DNA of 34,011 nt from Candidatus Bipolaricaulota bacterium (GCA_030670905.1 DAOVAR010000005.1:1-34011), one strand, 5' to 3'; positions 22,855 through 32,467 are shown, numbered from the stretch's first letter. The notes: generated from the sequence alone by a model not told the origin. Made by a program: numbers and translations.

Positions 22855-25059
22855 ATGAGTGTTCTAATTGTCATACCGGCTGCAATATCGGTATTGGCGT
22901 TGGTGAGCGCGTTTTTGTTTAACCGCTCGGTGGTGGCAAAAGCGCAGGGTACTGACCGAATGAAAGAGGTGCAGGGGTATATTCGTTCAGGAGCGTTTAC
23001 CTTCATGCTGGAGGAGGCACGCGTAATGGGAATCACTATTCTCATTATTGGTGCCATATTGTGGGTGTTGTTCTATTGGGAGATTGCGGTAGCGTTTTGG
23101 ATTGGATCTATCCTTTCGATGGCTGCGGGATTCATTGGAATGAACGCAGCAACCCATGCCAACGCTCGTACAACGCATGCGGCGCGTACTTCGTTCAAAG
23201 AGGCGCTAAGTGTCGCATTCTCTGGTGGAAGTGTTATGGGGCTATCTGTAGCTGGATTAGCATTGGCCGGCCTTGTTATTGTTGTAGTTGTATTTAGAAA
23301 GTGGTATGACCCGGCCTCACTGCACATCGAGACGAGATACCTCTTTGGAGTGAGCTCGTTGGGAGTTAACTTCATTCGCGGAGCACTAATCGTTAGCGCC
23401 TACTCGATGGGAGCGTCGTTGGTTGCCCTATTTGACCGTGTTGGAGGCGGAATTTACACCAAAGCGGCTGATATGGCTGCTGACATGGTTGGGAAAGTGG
23501 AAATGCACATTCCCGAGGATGATCCCCGAAATCCGGCAACAATCGCCGATAATGTTGGTGACAACGTAGGCGATGTCGGAGGATTGGGAGCCGATCTTCT
23601 GGAATCATTCATTGGAGCTATCATCTCGGTGATCGTCATGGCCCTTTATATCTTTGTTGGGCGCGGTAATGAGAGTATTCAGGGACTCATTAGTCGTCTT
23701 GGGCTCAGTGCGGGCTTAAATGAGACAACGTACTGGTGGATCTTTATCGCTCCATTGATGATCGTTGCTGGGGGGTTGTTCTCGAGTTTGCTGGCGATGC
23801 TCTATATTCGATTCAGCAAACGCCAAGAAGGAATGCAGCAAGTGCTGATGAACGCGACGCGTTTGGCTGCAGTTATTACTAGTCTGACAACATTCCTTTT
23901 CTGCTGGCTATCGCCGCTAGGTTGGAATATTCTCGGCGAGGTAATGCTTGGACTTGGTGCCGGGATCGCAATTGGTTTCTTCTCCGAATACTTCACATCA
24001 ACTAGGTTCAAACCAACACGTGAGCTTGCGAGAATGAACCAAGACGGGCCCGCGGTAGGGGTTACTGAGGGAATGGCGCTTGGAATGATCAGTACCCTCC
24101 TTCCAGTGATCACTATTGCTACAGCTACAATACTTTCCTATCAGCTGGGTGGACTAGTTGGAGTGGCATTTACTGCGATGGGCATGCTATCGTTTGTTGC
24201 AATGACTGTTGCTGTAGACACCTATGGCCCAATAGCCGATAACGCGGGTGGGATTGCCACAATGGCTGAACTTCCATCCGAGGTTCGGGAACGAACGGAT
24301 GCACTGGACTCGATAGGAAATACAACAGCTGCAATTGGAAAAGGATTTGCCATCGGATCGGCCGCCTTTGCCTCATTGGGTCTAATTGCTGCATTTATGT
24401 GGTCAGCTATTGGCACCGCAGACAAAGTTGTTCAGCCACAGCTACCGATTGTGGGGCAGATAGCCGCTCAGTTTTCTCCATCCGGGAGTCCGATCGTGGT
24501 TGGAGCGTATGTTATCGCTGGCTTGATGCTTGGAGCAATGGTTCCATATGTATTCTCCGCTCTCCTTATTCGTGGAGTGAGCCGTACGTCTGCGATCCTT
24601 GTTGAGGAGATTCGGCGTCAGTTCAAGGAGAACCCAAAAATCATGAGCGGTGAAGCCATGGCTGACTACAAACGCTGCATTAGCATTACCGCGCACGGAG
24701 GACTCCATAAGATGTTCCTTCCGGCGGTAATCGCTATTCTAACTCCGGTTGTATTCGGCTTGATTTTTGGCCGCTATGCCCTTGGTGGGTTCTTAGTAGG
24801 CGCCCTTCTGTCGGCTATCCAGCTGGCTATTTTCTGCGGGAATTCTGGTGGTGCAATGGATAACGCCAAGAAGTATATTGAGGAGGGTCATTTCGGAGGC
24901 AAGAACTCCGAAGCGCATGCAGCGAGCGTCATTGGTGATACCGTTGGAGATCCATTGAAGGACACAGTCGGCCCATCACTTGACATCTTGATAAAGCTGA
25001 TGTCAGTAATCTCGCTTGTATTTGCTTCGCTGTTCCCGATTTTCCCTATCTTTGTGTAA
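22855..25059 (+). CDS. hppA: K+-dependent membrane pyrophosphatase (Na+ or H+ pump)
   Basis: Couples pyrophosphate hydrolysis to ion export. 734 aa from ATG 22855 (the track GTG 22843 sits on the GAGAGG ribosome site), with about 16 membrane segments. The substrate site shows KAADMAADMVGKVE, DDPRNPATIADNVGDNVGD and a C-terminal GDTVGDPLKDT with GGAMDNAKKY. GNTTAAIGKGFAIGSA carries the Ala typical of K+-dependent enzymes; K+-independent ones have Lys there. GADLLESFIG places the semi-conserved Glu as in Na+-pumping forms rather than the shifted Glu of plant H+ pumps. Na+ transport is therefore likely but inferred. Own promoter and strong terminator, so monocistronic. Confidence 0.96.
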   Translation: MSVLIVIPAAISVLALVSAFLFNRSVVAKAQGTDRMKEVQGYIRSGAFTFMLEEARVMGITILIIGAILWVLFYWEIAVAFWIGSILSMAAGFIGMNAATHANARTTHAARTSFKEALSVAFSGGSVMGLSVAGLALAGLVIVVVVFRKWYDPASLHIETRYLFGVSSLGVNFIRGALIVSAYSMGASLVALFDRVGGGIYTKAADMAADMVGKVEMHIPEDDPRNPATIADNVGDNVGDVGGLGADLLESFIGAIISVIVMALYIFVGRGNESIQGLISRLGLSAGLNETTYWWIFIAPLMIVAGGLFSSLLAMLYIRFSKRQEGMQQVLMNATRLAAVITSLTTFLFCWLSPLGWNILGEVMLGLGAGIAIGFFSEYFTSTRFKPTRELARMNQDGPAVGVTEGMALGMISTLLPVITIATATILSYQLGGLVGVAFTAMGMLSFVAMTVAVDTYGPIADNAGGIATMAELPSEVRERTDALDSIGNTTAAIGKGFAIGSAAFASLGLIAAFMWSAIGTADKVVQPQLPIVGQIAAQFSPSGSPIVVGAYVIAGLMLGAMVPYVFSALLIRGVSRTSAILVEEIRRQFKENPKIMSGEAMADYKRCISITAHGGLHKMFLPAVIAILTPVVFGLIFGRYALGGFLVGALLSAIQLAIFCGNSGGAMDNAKKYIEEGHFGGKNSEAHAASVIGDTVGDPLKDTVGPSLDILIKLMSVISLVFASLFPIFPIFV

Positions 25060-25089
25060 AACGCTTAGCAAGCATATGACGTAATAGTG

Positions 25090-25130
25090 GCGGGCTCTGC
25101 TCAGTAGTGGGCAGAGCCCGCTGTTTGTGT
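25090..25130 (+). terminator. hppA terminator
   Basis: Perfect 11-bp stem GCGGGCTCTGC/GCAGAGCCCGC with a 10-nt loop, followed by TGTTTGTGT. Starts 30 nt after the hppA stop. Confidence 0.8.
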
Positions 25131-25275
25131 AAGAGGTGAGGGAACGGCAATTGTGATCGTGGCGCGGCAGTGGAGCGAATGTGTGGCTCCAGGGTGGGTG
25201 ATAGCCGGAAATTGCTATCCCAGCAAGCTTTCTGTAACATCGTAGCAGTGAAGGTATCGCAAAAATGGAGTATTC

Positions 25276-25306
25276 TTGATTGTTGCCGGTGTAATCGTGC
25301 TATACT
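25276..25306 (+). promoter_or_regulatory. possible promoter for the hydrolase-rsmA pair
   Basis: TTGATT (25276-25281), 19-bp spacer, TATACT (25301-25306). The spacer is longer than ideal. The rest of 25131-25275 holds two small dyads (TGGAGC/GCTCCA and GATAGC/GCTATC) and no gene. Confidence 0.4.
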
Positions 25307-25366
25307 TTGCTATTAAGGTGTTCAGTCGGGAGGAGATTCTCACGCGCTGGAAGTAAGGAGGAAGAG

Positions 25367-27109
25367 ATGCTAGAAAAGGCAATCTTGATTGTGTTTGCGA
25401 TAATCGGCGCAAGCTTTCTCTATGGACTGGTCACGCCAACCCCCATAGCTGAGCCTATGCAAGCGCAGGAAGAACTGATCGACGCGGGCCGGTTTGTCGT
25501 TGAACAGGGGGGAAAACAACTACTTGAAGAGAGCTATACCTTGTTTTTTACTGCTGAAGAAGGATATATGCTCGTTTCTCAAACGAGGGCACCTGCGTTG
25601 GAAGATGGCGTTACGCTGGCACAACAGTACCAGCTCGACCCAGGGTTCACTCCAATTACATATCACGTTGCTGTTGATGCATCATCCGGCTTACAGATTG
25701 TCTCCGCGCAGTGGAGTAACCTTCTAGTTCACATGGAGATTCTGACCGGTGAAGGCGCTCGGTCAGGCAATGTTCTCCGAACGAGCAATGAAGTCATTCT
25801 CGATAACAACCTGATCAGTCAGTATGTTCTACTAATCCTAGCAATGAAGGCGGGTGAAATCGAACGCGATTTCACGGCCATTGTTCCACAGGCGCTGTCA
25901 TCCTTTGCCTCACACATGGAAGAACCAAGCATTATCAAGTTTACGTCTGGGGACGTCCAGTATGAAGGAGGGCTTTACAGGCTACACATTGGTGATCTGC
26001 TTGTATTGATTGTCATTCATGATGGCCGACTTGCAGGACTGAAAATCCCACGACAAAGAATCCACGCCTATAACTCTTCCCTTTTCCCAAAGGGAATATC
26101 ACTTGGCTTAGAGGGAATCGCGGACGCCATTCCAAGTGGTATAGAGGAGCAAGAGGTAACCTTTAATAGTAGTGGAATTACCCTCGCGGGAACGCTTACG
26201 GTTCCAGCGGGCGCATCCAAGCCTGTCCCCGCTGTCCTGTTTGTTCATGCCTCAGGTCCGGTTGATCGAGATGGGAATGTGGCTGGAGTAGAAACAGATA
26301 TATTCCGTGATCTAGCCCACTCGCTTTCGCAAGCAGGAATCGCGTCGTTGCGCTACGACAAACGCGGAACGGGTGAAAGTGAGGGTGTGTCTTCTGATAG
26401 TTCAATGAATGACTTGCTTACGGATGCGCGTATCGGTCTTTCCGCGTTGCAAGCATGTGAGAAGGTCGACGATCAGTCATGCTTTCTTATTGGCTATAGC
26501 GAAGGCGGAATCCTTGCTCCGATCATAGCTAGTGAGCGAGATGATTTGGCGGGGATTGTAATTATTGCTGGAGCGGCTCGTCCTCTAGATGTAATTATCC
26601 GCGAACAGGTGGAACGTCTCAATCGCAGTTCAGGAATGAGTGAGGAGCAACTTCAGAGAACGCGTGAGCAAGAGGACCAGTATCTGTCCTTTGTACGACT
26701 AAGTACAGGAGAATGGTCCAGGTACTCCTTTGGCGAACTCAAGGAAGTAATGCCATGGCTCACCGAAGAGAAATATGATGAGGTCACAGCGCCATCGCTC
26801 TCGTGGCTGCGTGAGCATTTCCAGCACGATCCCCTTGCTACGATCAGTCAGGTGAGCTGTCCGGTACTGATTATTCAAGGGGAAAAGGACTTACAGATAT
26901 CGGCAAGGGAAGCAAAGCTTCTCGCAGCGGGTCTAGCAGGAGGAGGGAATAGTGATGTAACACTTGACATCTTTCCTGACCTCAATCACCTTCTACGTTA
27001 TCACCCCGAGGAACCCAATTTGCTCAACCGTCATCTCGACTCGCCAATTGACCTTCGAGTGACTACAGCGATTACTACCTGGTTACTTGACCACAATGTA
27101 CCTCGCTGA
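25367..27109 (+). CDS. membrane-anchored alpha/beta hydrolase with a long N-terminal domain
   Basis: ATG 25367 follows AAGGAGG; the track adds 20 spurious residues. Residues about 5-22 form a signal or anchor helix (AILIVFAIIGASFLYGLV). About 30-260 is an extracytoplasmic beta-rich domain of no family I recognise. From about 265 a serine-aminopeptidase-like hydrolase begins: FVHASGPVDRDGN oxyanion region, LRYDKRGTGES, nucleophile in GYSEGG, acid in GEKDLQIS and His in DLNHLL. It probably acts outside the membrane on esters or peptides. Its stop lies 14 nt inside rsmA, so the two are coupled although functionally unrelated. Confidence 0.87.
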   Translation: MLEKAILIVFAIIGASFLYGLVTPTPIAEPMQAQEELIDAGRFVVEQGGKQLLEESYTLFFTAEEGYMLVSQTRAPALEDGVTLAQQYQLDPGFTPITYHVAVDASSGLQIVSAQWSNLLVHMEILTGEGARSGNVLRTSNEVILDNNLISQYVLLILAMKAGEIERDFTAIVPQALSSFASHMEEPSIIKFTSGDVQYEGGLYRLHIGDLLVLIVIHDGRLAGLKIPRQRIHAYNSSLFPKGISLGLEGIADAIPSGIEEQEVTFNSSGITLAGTLTVPAGASKPVPAVLFVHASGPVDRDGNVAGVETDIFRDLAHSLSQAGIASLRYDKRGTGESEGVSSDSSMNDLLTDARIGLSALQACEKVDDQSCFLIGYSEGGILAPIIASERDDLAGIVIIAGAARPLDVIIREQVERLNRSSGMSEEQLQRTREQEDQYLSFVRLSTGEWSRYSFGELKEVMPWLTEEKYDEVTAPSLSWLREHFQHDPLATISQVSCPVLIIQGEKDLQISAREAKLLAAGLAGGGNSDVTLDIFPDLNHLLRYHPEEPNLLNRHLDSPIDLRVTTAITTWLLDHNVPR

Positions 27110-27947
27110 TGTCGACTCACGCGAGGTAGTCTCATCGATACTCCGGAAGGCGAGGATTAGACCAAACAAACAGCTTGGGCAGAACTTCCTTGTCGATCGC
27201 TCGGTGGCTACGGCAATAATCGCTTGTGTCAAACAGCTTAATCCGCAAGAGATTCTTGAGATTGGCGTTGGTTTGGGAACAGTTACCGCGGAGCTTTCCA
27301 AGATTGTCAGGCACATTGTTGGTGTTGAGATTGATTCACGGCTGGCTAATCTGGCCAAAGCAAGGCTAGATGGGCTGAAAAACGTTGAAATCGAGTGTAA
27401 GAATATTCTTAGCTTCGATCTCCTCCGGTGTTTTGGGAACAGTAAGATTGTTGTGGTGGGGAATATTCCCTATCGTATTACTGCTCCCATCCTGAGGTAT
27501 CTTGTCAACAATCGACATTCCATCAGTGAAGTGGTCCTTCTAACACAGGCGGAAGTGGTCGAGAAAATTGCGAAAAGCCCAGGAAGGGATGGATCTGGGC
27601 TAGGTGTTCTTGTGCAAGCGTACGCAGATGTTGAGATAATCAAGCACGTATCCAAACGCTCTTTCTATCCTGTTCCGCAGGTCGATTCAGTTCTCTGGAA
27701 GCTCTCTTTTCTGGGAGAACCCCGATTTTCGTCTGCCCCCGAAAGGTTTTTTGACGTTGTGCAAACGATTTATGGCAAGCGGAGGAAGATGATCCGAGTT
27801 GCATTGCGAGATGTGCTAAACGCGGAACAGATAACGCTGGCGCTGGAGAAGGCTGAGATCGATCCATGCATTCGGGGAGAAACCTTGTCTTTTTTGGCGC
27901 TGGACCAGCTAGCGCTGGAACTAGGTAAGATACTTGAATACTCGTAG
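27096..27947 (+). CDS. rsmA: 16S rRNA (adenine-1518/1519) dimethyltransferase
   Basis: KsgA/RsmA dimethylates two adenines in the 3' hairpin of 16S rRNA during 30S maturation. Motifs: RPNKQLGQNFLVD, SAM-binding LEIGVGLGTVT, acidic VGVEID, and the catalytic VVGNIPYRITAPIL, with a C-terminal helical domain. 283 aa from ATG 27096; the track TTG 27087 is possible. It overlaps the hydrolase 3' end, without an obvious ribosome site. It converges on the DUF2207 gene, 38 nt away. Confidence 0.95.
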   Translation: MYLADVDSREVVSSILRKARIRPNKQLGQNFLVDRSVATAIIACVKQLNPQEILEIGVGLGTVTAELSKIVRHIVGVEIDSRLANLAKARLDGLKNVEIECKNILSFDLLRCFGNSKIVVVGNIPYRITAPILRYLVNNRHSISEVVLLTQAEVVEKIAKSPGRDGSGLGVLVQAYADVEIIKHVSKRSFYPVPQVDSVLWKLSFLGEPRFSSAPERFFDVVQTIYGKRRKMIRVALRDVLNAEQITLALEKAEIDPCIRGETLSFLALDQLALELGKILEYS

Positions 27948-27985
27948 GAGGAAAGCAGCCTAGGATTCAGGGCAACGTTGAGCGT

Positions 27986-29740
27986 TTACCAACCGCCCCC
28001 GCCCCCGCCACCAAATCCTCCGCCGGAAAATCCTCCACCGAATGAACTACTGCCACCCCAGGCAGAGTGTCCCCCTGAGTTTGCCCGTGGAGCTGAGACA
28101 AAAGTACGCTCCATCCCTGAGGAAATGTGCATCATCGATAACGCAAATAGATGCGCGCTGAAGACAGGGTTTACTCCAACGTACCACTCTGGGGGTTGTT
28201 CAAACATTCCCTCGAACTGCTTGGTCCAGATAGAAGTCAGGTTGAGAGCCATAGCGTAGGGAAGGAGTTTCTCGAATAGACTTGGGTTCTTCTTCGGCGC
28301 GTCATGAAACTCCATTTTCTCTACCTCGGCACGACCAATGTACTCAGAAAGACCTAGAAGATCCTGTAATACAGTAACACCCTTCCTTGTCTTCCGCGGC
28401 ATAATCGGAGAAAAGGCGAGGATAACCAGACCAGAGATAGCAACAGCCGCTCCCATGTACAAAGAGGAAAGAACAACAGCAACAGCAACTCCACCGAACA
28501 GAATCGTCATTCCGAAACCCATATATGAACGGCGTGTACGTTCCGGGTTGTGCGGGTAGTACCCCTTGGCGATAAGTCCGGCATACAGATCTGACTTGAT
28601 CTTTGGAAGGACCTTGTAGAACTGGTTTTCCAGTGTGGATAGGGTCCGCTCCTCTGAGTGAGTATCATCAAAAATGGTTGTAAGGAGAGTTTGTTCCACT
28701 TCAGACAACCTGGTATCCGCCTTTTTGAGCCTGATGAAGGTGTAGTCGAGTGGTGTGCCACGGCCAAATAACCCCTTTACCTTTGAAATAACTCCTAGTT
28801 CGTCCTCGGCAATCTCTTTAATCTTAAGGTATCCCTTTACTGCTAAGCCAACTACCATTGCTGAGATGTCGCGCAAGTCAGCGCGATCGTCAATCAATAC
28901 TCCAGCCTCACCAGCATGCATTCCGGGAGGCGGAGCAAAGCGTGGAGCAATGGTGGTTTTGACCGGATCTTTTCCCTTGACGGACCAGAGGAAGATCATT
29001 GCGATGAGGGTGACAAGCGGTAGGGCGGCGTACTTGTTTGCAGAGAGAAACCACAGGGTGCGTTGCCATGTTGTTGGTGGAAGTATCCCAACTGCTGTTC
29101 GCGGGATTGCAACATCAATTGTCAGTCCTTCGCCAGGAGAAAGATCTCCCGCTGTAAATAGGAAGCGACCTTGATCGTCTGACGTAGCTTGTTCCCCCCG
29201 CGTGTTGGCGCCATAGTAGCCAACATAAGAGGTGGTTGAGACTTGATCTAGCGGTACACCAGGGAGAAGCTGTACAGTAGCGCTAACACGATTGATAGGG
29301 ATGTCCCAGTCGTTTCCGGTAACATTCCAATAGAGCTGGATATAGTCTTCTTTGAACAAAAGTACGCGACTGACAGAGTAACAGATTGTGTACGTATGCG
29401 TGCCTGTGACTGTTACATTTGGGTCACCGATACGAATGAGCGTATTTCGTCCATGTCTCTGTGTGGTGTAATGTGCTTCTGCGGAATCGCTTTCGACTGA
29501 TGTAATGTTAAGACTAATGGTAAGGTTTTCTCCGGTTGGGCGACGGTAGGATATAGGAATCTCACGCTCTATCCCATGGTGAGGACTGTAGAAAACAACT
29601 GTGAGGGTTTCTTTGATGTTGAGCGTCCCTGTTTCGTCAAGCGCGATATCTGCATGGAAGTCCGTTATGCGTAGAGTTGCAGACCCGGTGACGAAAAGGG
29701 CACAAAGCAAAACGATGGAAACAAGCGTTTTGCGAATCAA
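27986..29740 (-). CDS. DUF2207 predicted membrane protein
   Basis: 584 aa. A Sec signal (KTLVSIVLLCALFVTGSA) is followed by an extracytoplasmic beta-rich region beginning ITDFHADIALDETGTLNIKE, typical of DUF2207, with HGIEREIPISY. A transmembrane helix (ALPLVTLIAMIFLWSV) and a cytoplasmic winged-helix-like part (DLRDISAMVVGLAVKGYLKI) come next. Two more helices follow (MTILFGGVAVAVVLSSLYMGAA region), and the protein ends in a glycine-rich tail finishing in GGGGGGGW. TTG start forms a TTGA overlap with the lemA stop. Function of the family is unknown; pairing with LemA is widespread. Confidence 0.9.
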   Translation of the reverse strand: MIRKTLVSIVLLCALFVTGSATLRITDFHADIALDETGTLNIKETLTVVFYSPHHGIEREIPISYRRPTGENLTISLNITSVESDSAEAHYTTQRHGRNTLIRIGDPNVTVTGTHTYTICYSVSRVLLFKEDYIQLYWNVTGNDWDIPINRVSATVQLLPGVPLDQVSTTSYVGYYGANTRGEQATSDDQGRFLFTAGDLSPGEGLTIDVAIPRTAVGILPPTTWQRTLWFLSANKYAALPLVTLIAMIFLWSVKGKDPVKTTIAPRFAPPPGMHAGEAGVLIDDRADLRDISAMVVGLAVKGYLKIKEIAEDELGVISKVKGLFGRGTPLDYTFIRLKKADTRLSEVEQTLLTTIFDDTHSEERTLSTLENQFYKVLPKIKSDLYAGLIAKGYYPHNPERTRRSYMGFGMTILFGGVAVAVVLSSLYMGAAVAISGLVILAFSPIMPRKTRKGVTVLQDLLGLSEYIGRAEVEKMEFHDAPKKNPSLFEKLLPYAMALNLTSIWTKQFEGMFEQPPEWYVGVNPVFSAHLFALSMMHISSGMERTFVSAPRANSGGHSAWGGSSSFGGGFSGGGFGGGGGGGW

Positions 29741-30291
29741 AATCTTGCCCTAGGGGCTTCTCTTTGTTCCTCGTTTGGCAGCATGTAGAACTCTCGTTTC
29801 TGGAAGTGAAACATGTTGGCGATAACGCTCTGAGGGAAAATACGAATGCGCGTGTTGAGATCACGCACTACTGCGTTGTAATACACACGTGAACGCTGAA
29901 CGGTATCTTCCACCTGCTCGAAGCTCCGTTGAAGCTCGAGGAAGTTCGCATTGGCTTTCAGGTCGGGATAGTTCTCTACCACGGCAAATAGCGACTTAAG
30001 AGTGTTCTTAAGGCCTTCTTCGGCAAGGGCTTGTTCCTTTGGAGAAGACGCATTTATCGCTTGTGTGCGAGCAATGGTTACTTGTTCAAATACTTTCTTT
30101 TCATGAGAGGCATAACCTTTTACTGTTTCTACTAGATTCGGGATTAGGTCGTAACGGCGCTTCAGCTGAACATCAATATCTTGCCATGATGCCTTAGCGC
30201 GCACCTGTAATTTGACGAGTCGGTTGTAGTTCATAATCGCCCATGCGGCAACAGCCACTGCAATCACTAAGATAACAAAGCCAGCGCTCAT
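29737..30291 (-). CDS. lemA: LemA family protein
   Basis: 184 aa. N-terminal membrane helix (FVILVIAVAVAAWAIM), then the conserved helical domain: NYNRLVKLQVRAKASWQDIDVQLKRR region, DLIPNLVETVKGYASHE, an ALAEEGL region, ENYPDLKANANFLELQ and the end segment YYNAVVRDLNTRI with FP-x-NMFHF. AAGGAGG lies just before ATG. Exact role unknown; the family is an envelope protein often next to DUF2207 genes, as here. Own promoter upstream. Confidence 0.95.
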   Translation of the reverse strand: MSAGFVILVIAVAVAAWAIMNYNRLVKLQVRAKASWQDIDVQLKRRYDLIPNLVETVKGYASHEKKVFEQVTIARTQAINASSPKEQALAEEGLKNTLKSLFAVVENYPDLKANANFLELQRSFEQVEDTVQRSRVYYNAVVRDLNTRIRIFPQSVIANMFHFQKREFYMLPNEEQREAPRARF

Positions 30292-30318
30292 ACTTCCTCC
30301 TTATGTAAACTTGGGATG

Positions 30319-30347
30319 ATTATACGCTGAACATGAGCATTGGCCAA
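30319..30347 (-). promoter_or_regulatory. lemA promoter
   Basis: Minus strand: TTGGCC (30347-30342), 17-bp spacer, TATAAT (30324-30319). Confidence 0.65.
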
Positions 30348-30391
30348 ACTAGAGGAGTAGGAAATTCGCTTTTCTTGTGGCTTGATTGCCG

Positions 30392-30420
30392 TTGCAAAAG
30401 GAAAATCACGCCGTTACAAT
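30392..30420 (+). promoter_or_regulatory. promoter of the aminotransferase-serA-DUF1015 operon
   Basis: TTGCAA (30392-30397), 17-bp spacer, TACAAT (30415-30420). Leader of about 30 nt to ATG 30456. Confidence 0.55.
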
Positions 30421-30455
30421 CTGTCTTACAGCCTTACTATTTCAAGGAGGGAATC

Positions 30456-31523
30456 ATGCATAAGCGGCTTTTTACACCTGGCCCAACTGAGGTCAGAGCC
30501 GACATCCTTAAGGAATTGTCAACTCCGCAAATTCATCATCGGTCTCCCGAATTCGGTGAGCTTTACGCTGGAATTCAAGCGAAATTGAAGCAACTCCTGT
30601 TTACGGAGAATCCCGTCTTCTTGTTCACTTGTTCATCGACTGGCGCGATGGAAGCGGCAGTGACGAATCTTGTTGGTAAACGCTGTCTCAATTTGGTGAA
30701 TGGTGCGTTCTCGAAGCGATGGTACGAAATCACAGAAGCAAATGCTGTTCCGTGTGATGCTTTTTCAATCGATTGGGACAAAGCGCTCAAGCCGGAAATG
30801 GTCGAGGAGCAACTAGAAACGGGCAAGTATGATGCTGTGACCTTGGTGTTGAATGAAACCTCCACAGGTCTCATGAACCCAATTGCCGACATTAGTGAGG
30901 TTGTCGCTCGTTATCCGGAGGTGTTTCTTCTTGTTGACGCGGTAAGTAGTATGGCAGGGGCAAAGATCGACACCGATGCCTGGAAGCTTGACTTTGTCCT
31001 CGCAGGTGTGCAGAAGGCATTTGCTCTTCCCGCGGGTCTTGCTGTAGCAGCCGTGAGTGAACGGGCGCTTGCCCGGTCAGAGCACGTTCCGCCACGCGGT
31101 TACTACTTCAGCCTGCCCAATATGTACAAGCAGCACAAGAAGAACCAAACTCCATCAACGCCAGCGATTCCACATATGTTTGCGCTGAACGCGCAACTTG
31201 GCAACATATTTGCCGAGGGTTTGGAGGAGCGATTTGCGCGTCACGAGAAAATGGCAGAAGTTGTGCAGAATTGGGCAAAGAGATACTTTGATATCTACCC
31301 CGAAGAAGGTTACTGGTCAAAAACACTTACCTGTATAAGAAATACACGCGGAATCTCCATCGGTGAGTTGATTAACAACCTAGCCAACAAATACAACCTT
31401 CGGATAGCGAATGGCTATGGCTCGATCAAGGAGAAAACATTTCGTATCGCCCATATGGGAGACACTCAGCTTGACGAAATTGAGGGCCTCCTAAAGGCGA
31501 TTGAGACGGTAGTTGAGCTGTAA
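30456..31523 (+). CDS. class V aminotransferase (serine-pyruvate / alanine-glyoxylate type)
   Basis: PLP enzyme, 355 aa from ATG 30456 after AAGGAGGG; the track adds 41 upstream residues with no homology. Motifs: FTPGPTEVRADIL, CSSTGAMEAAVTNL, LNETSTGLMNPI, LVDAVSSMAG (Asp contacting the PLP ring) and the Schiff-base lysine in GVQKAFALPAG. With serA directly downstream it could act as the phosphoserine aminotransferase of serine synthesis, although its sequence is of the AGAT/SPAT type and not SerC. Other reactions such as glyoxylate-serine exchange are possible. First gene of a tight three-gene operon. Confidence 0.93.
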   Translation: MHKRLFTPGPTEVRADILKELSTPQIHHRSPEFGELYAGIQAKLKQLLFTENPVFLFTCSSTGAMEAAVTNLVGKRCLNLVNGAFSKRWYEITEANAVPCDAFSIDWDKALKPEMVEEQLETGKYDAVTLVLNETSTGLMNPIADISEVVARYPEVFLLVDAVSSMAGAKIDTDAWKLDFVLAGVQKAFALPAGLAVAAVSERALARSEHVPPRGYYFSLPNMYKQHKKNQTPSTPAIPHMFALNAQLGNIFAEGLEERFARHEKMAEVVQNWAKRYFDIYPEEGYWSKTLTCIRNTRGISIGELINNLANKYNLRIANGYGSIKEKTFRIAHMGDTQLDEIEGLLKAIETVVEL

Positions 31524-31536
31524 GGAAGGAGGGAGA

Positions 31537-32457
31537 ATGGAATTAAGGGTGCTTGTGTCAGATCCGTTAGCTGATGACTCGGTTGCAGCAATGCGACAGG
31601 CTGGCCTTACTGTTGATGTGAAGACGAATCTTTCGCCAGATGAACTAGCCAAAGAGATCGCGAGCTATGACGCGATTGTCATTCGCGGCGCAACCAAACT
31701 ACGCGCTCCAATTATCGATGGCGCTAGCAATCTGCGGCTCATTGTCCGTGCCGGTGTTGGCATGGATAACATCGATGTAGAGTATGCAAGATCAAAACAC
31801 ATTGAGGTACGTAACACGCCGGCAGCAAGTTCAAGCTCTGTTGCAGAACTCGCCCTGGGTCACCTTCTTTCGCTAGCCCGCTACATTGGACGTGGCACAG
31901 TTTCCTTGAAGAACGGAAACTGGGAGAAAAAGACCCTGAAGGGCGTGGAGATTGAGGGAAAGACGCTTGGCATTATCGGGATCGGACGCATTGGACAATC
32001 GCTGGCCAAGAAGGCGAAAGCTTTGAACATGGAAGTAGTTGCGTTTGATAAGTTCATTAGCGAGAGCCCGCTACCTGAAGTGGTGACAATGGTTTCATTT
32101 GACAGATTACTCAAAGAAAGCGATTTCATCTCCCTGCATATTCCATTTGATCCCAAGGAAGGGGAAGTACTTGGAAGGGATGAATTTGCGCTGATGAAGA
32201 ATTCTGTGAGGATTATCAACTGTGCTCGAGGAGGAGTGATCGATGAGGTGGCGTTGGCTGACGCGTTGGCATCGGGGCAAGTAGCTTGCGCGGCTCTTGA
32301 CGTGTTCGCGACTGAGCCGCCAGATGTGAACGACGCGTTGTTCTCCCAACCGAACTTGTCCCTTACTCCACACATTGGAGCAGCCACTGTTGAGGCACAA
32401 GGGCGCGTAGGGAAAGAGGCGGCCGAGATCGTTATTAAATTCGCCAAATCCAATTAA
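31537..32457 (+). CDS. serA: D-3-phosphoglycerate dehydrogenase, short form
   Basis: Oxidises 3-phosphoglycerate to 3-phosphohydroxypyruvate, the first step of serine synthesis. 306 aa from ATG 31537 after AAGGAGG. NAD-binding GIIGIGRIGQSLAKKA with Asp in VVAFDKF; catalytic Arg in NCARGGVIDE, Glu in the FATEPPD region, and His in LTPHIGAATVEAQ. It ends right after the catalytic domain, so the C-terminal ACT regulatory domain (and serine feedback seen in E. coli) is absent. 13 nt after the aminotransferase, 10 nt before DUF1015. Confidence 0.93.
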   Translation: MELRVLVSDPLADDSVAAMRQAGLTVDVKTNLSPDELAKEIASYDAIVIRGATKLRAPIIDGASNLRLIVRAGVGMDNIDVEYARSKHIEVRNTPAASSSSVAELALGHLLSLARYIGRGTVSLKNGNWEKKTLKGVEIEGKTLGIIGIGRIGQSLAKKAKALNMEVVAFDKFISESPLPEVVTMVSFDRLLKESDFISLHIPFDPKEGEVLGRDEFALMKNSVRIINCARGGVIDEVALADALASGQVACAALDVFATEPPDVNDALFSQPNLSLTPHIGAATVEAQGRVGKEAAEIVIKFAKSN

Positions 32458-32467
32458 TGGGGGGGTT

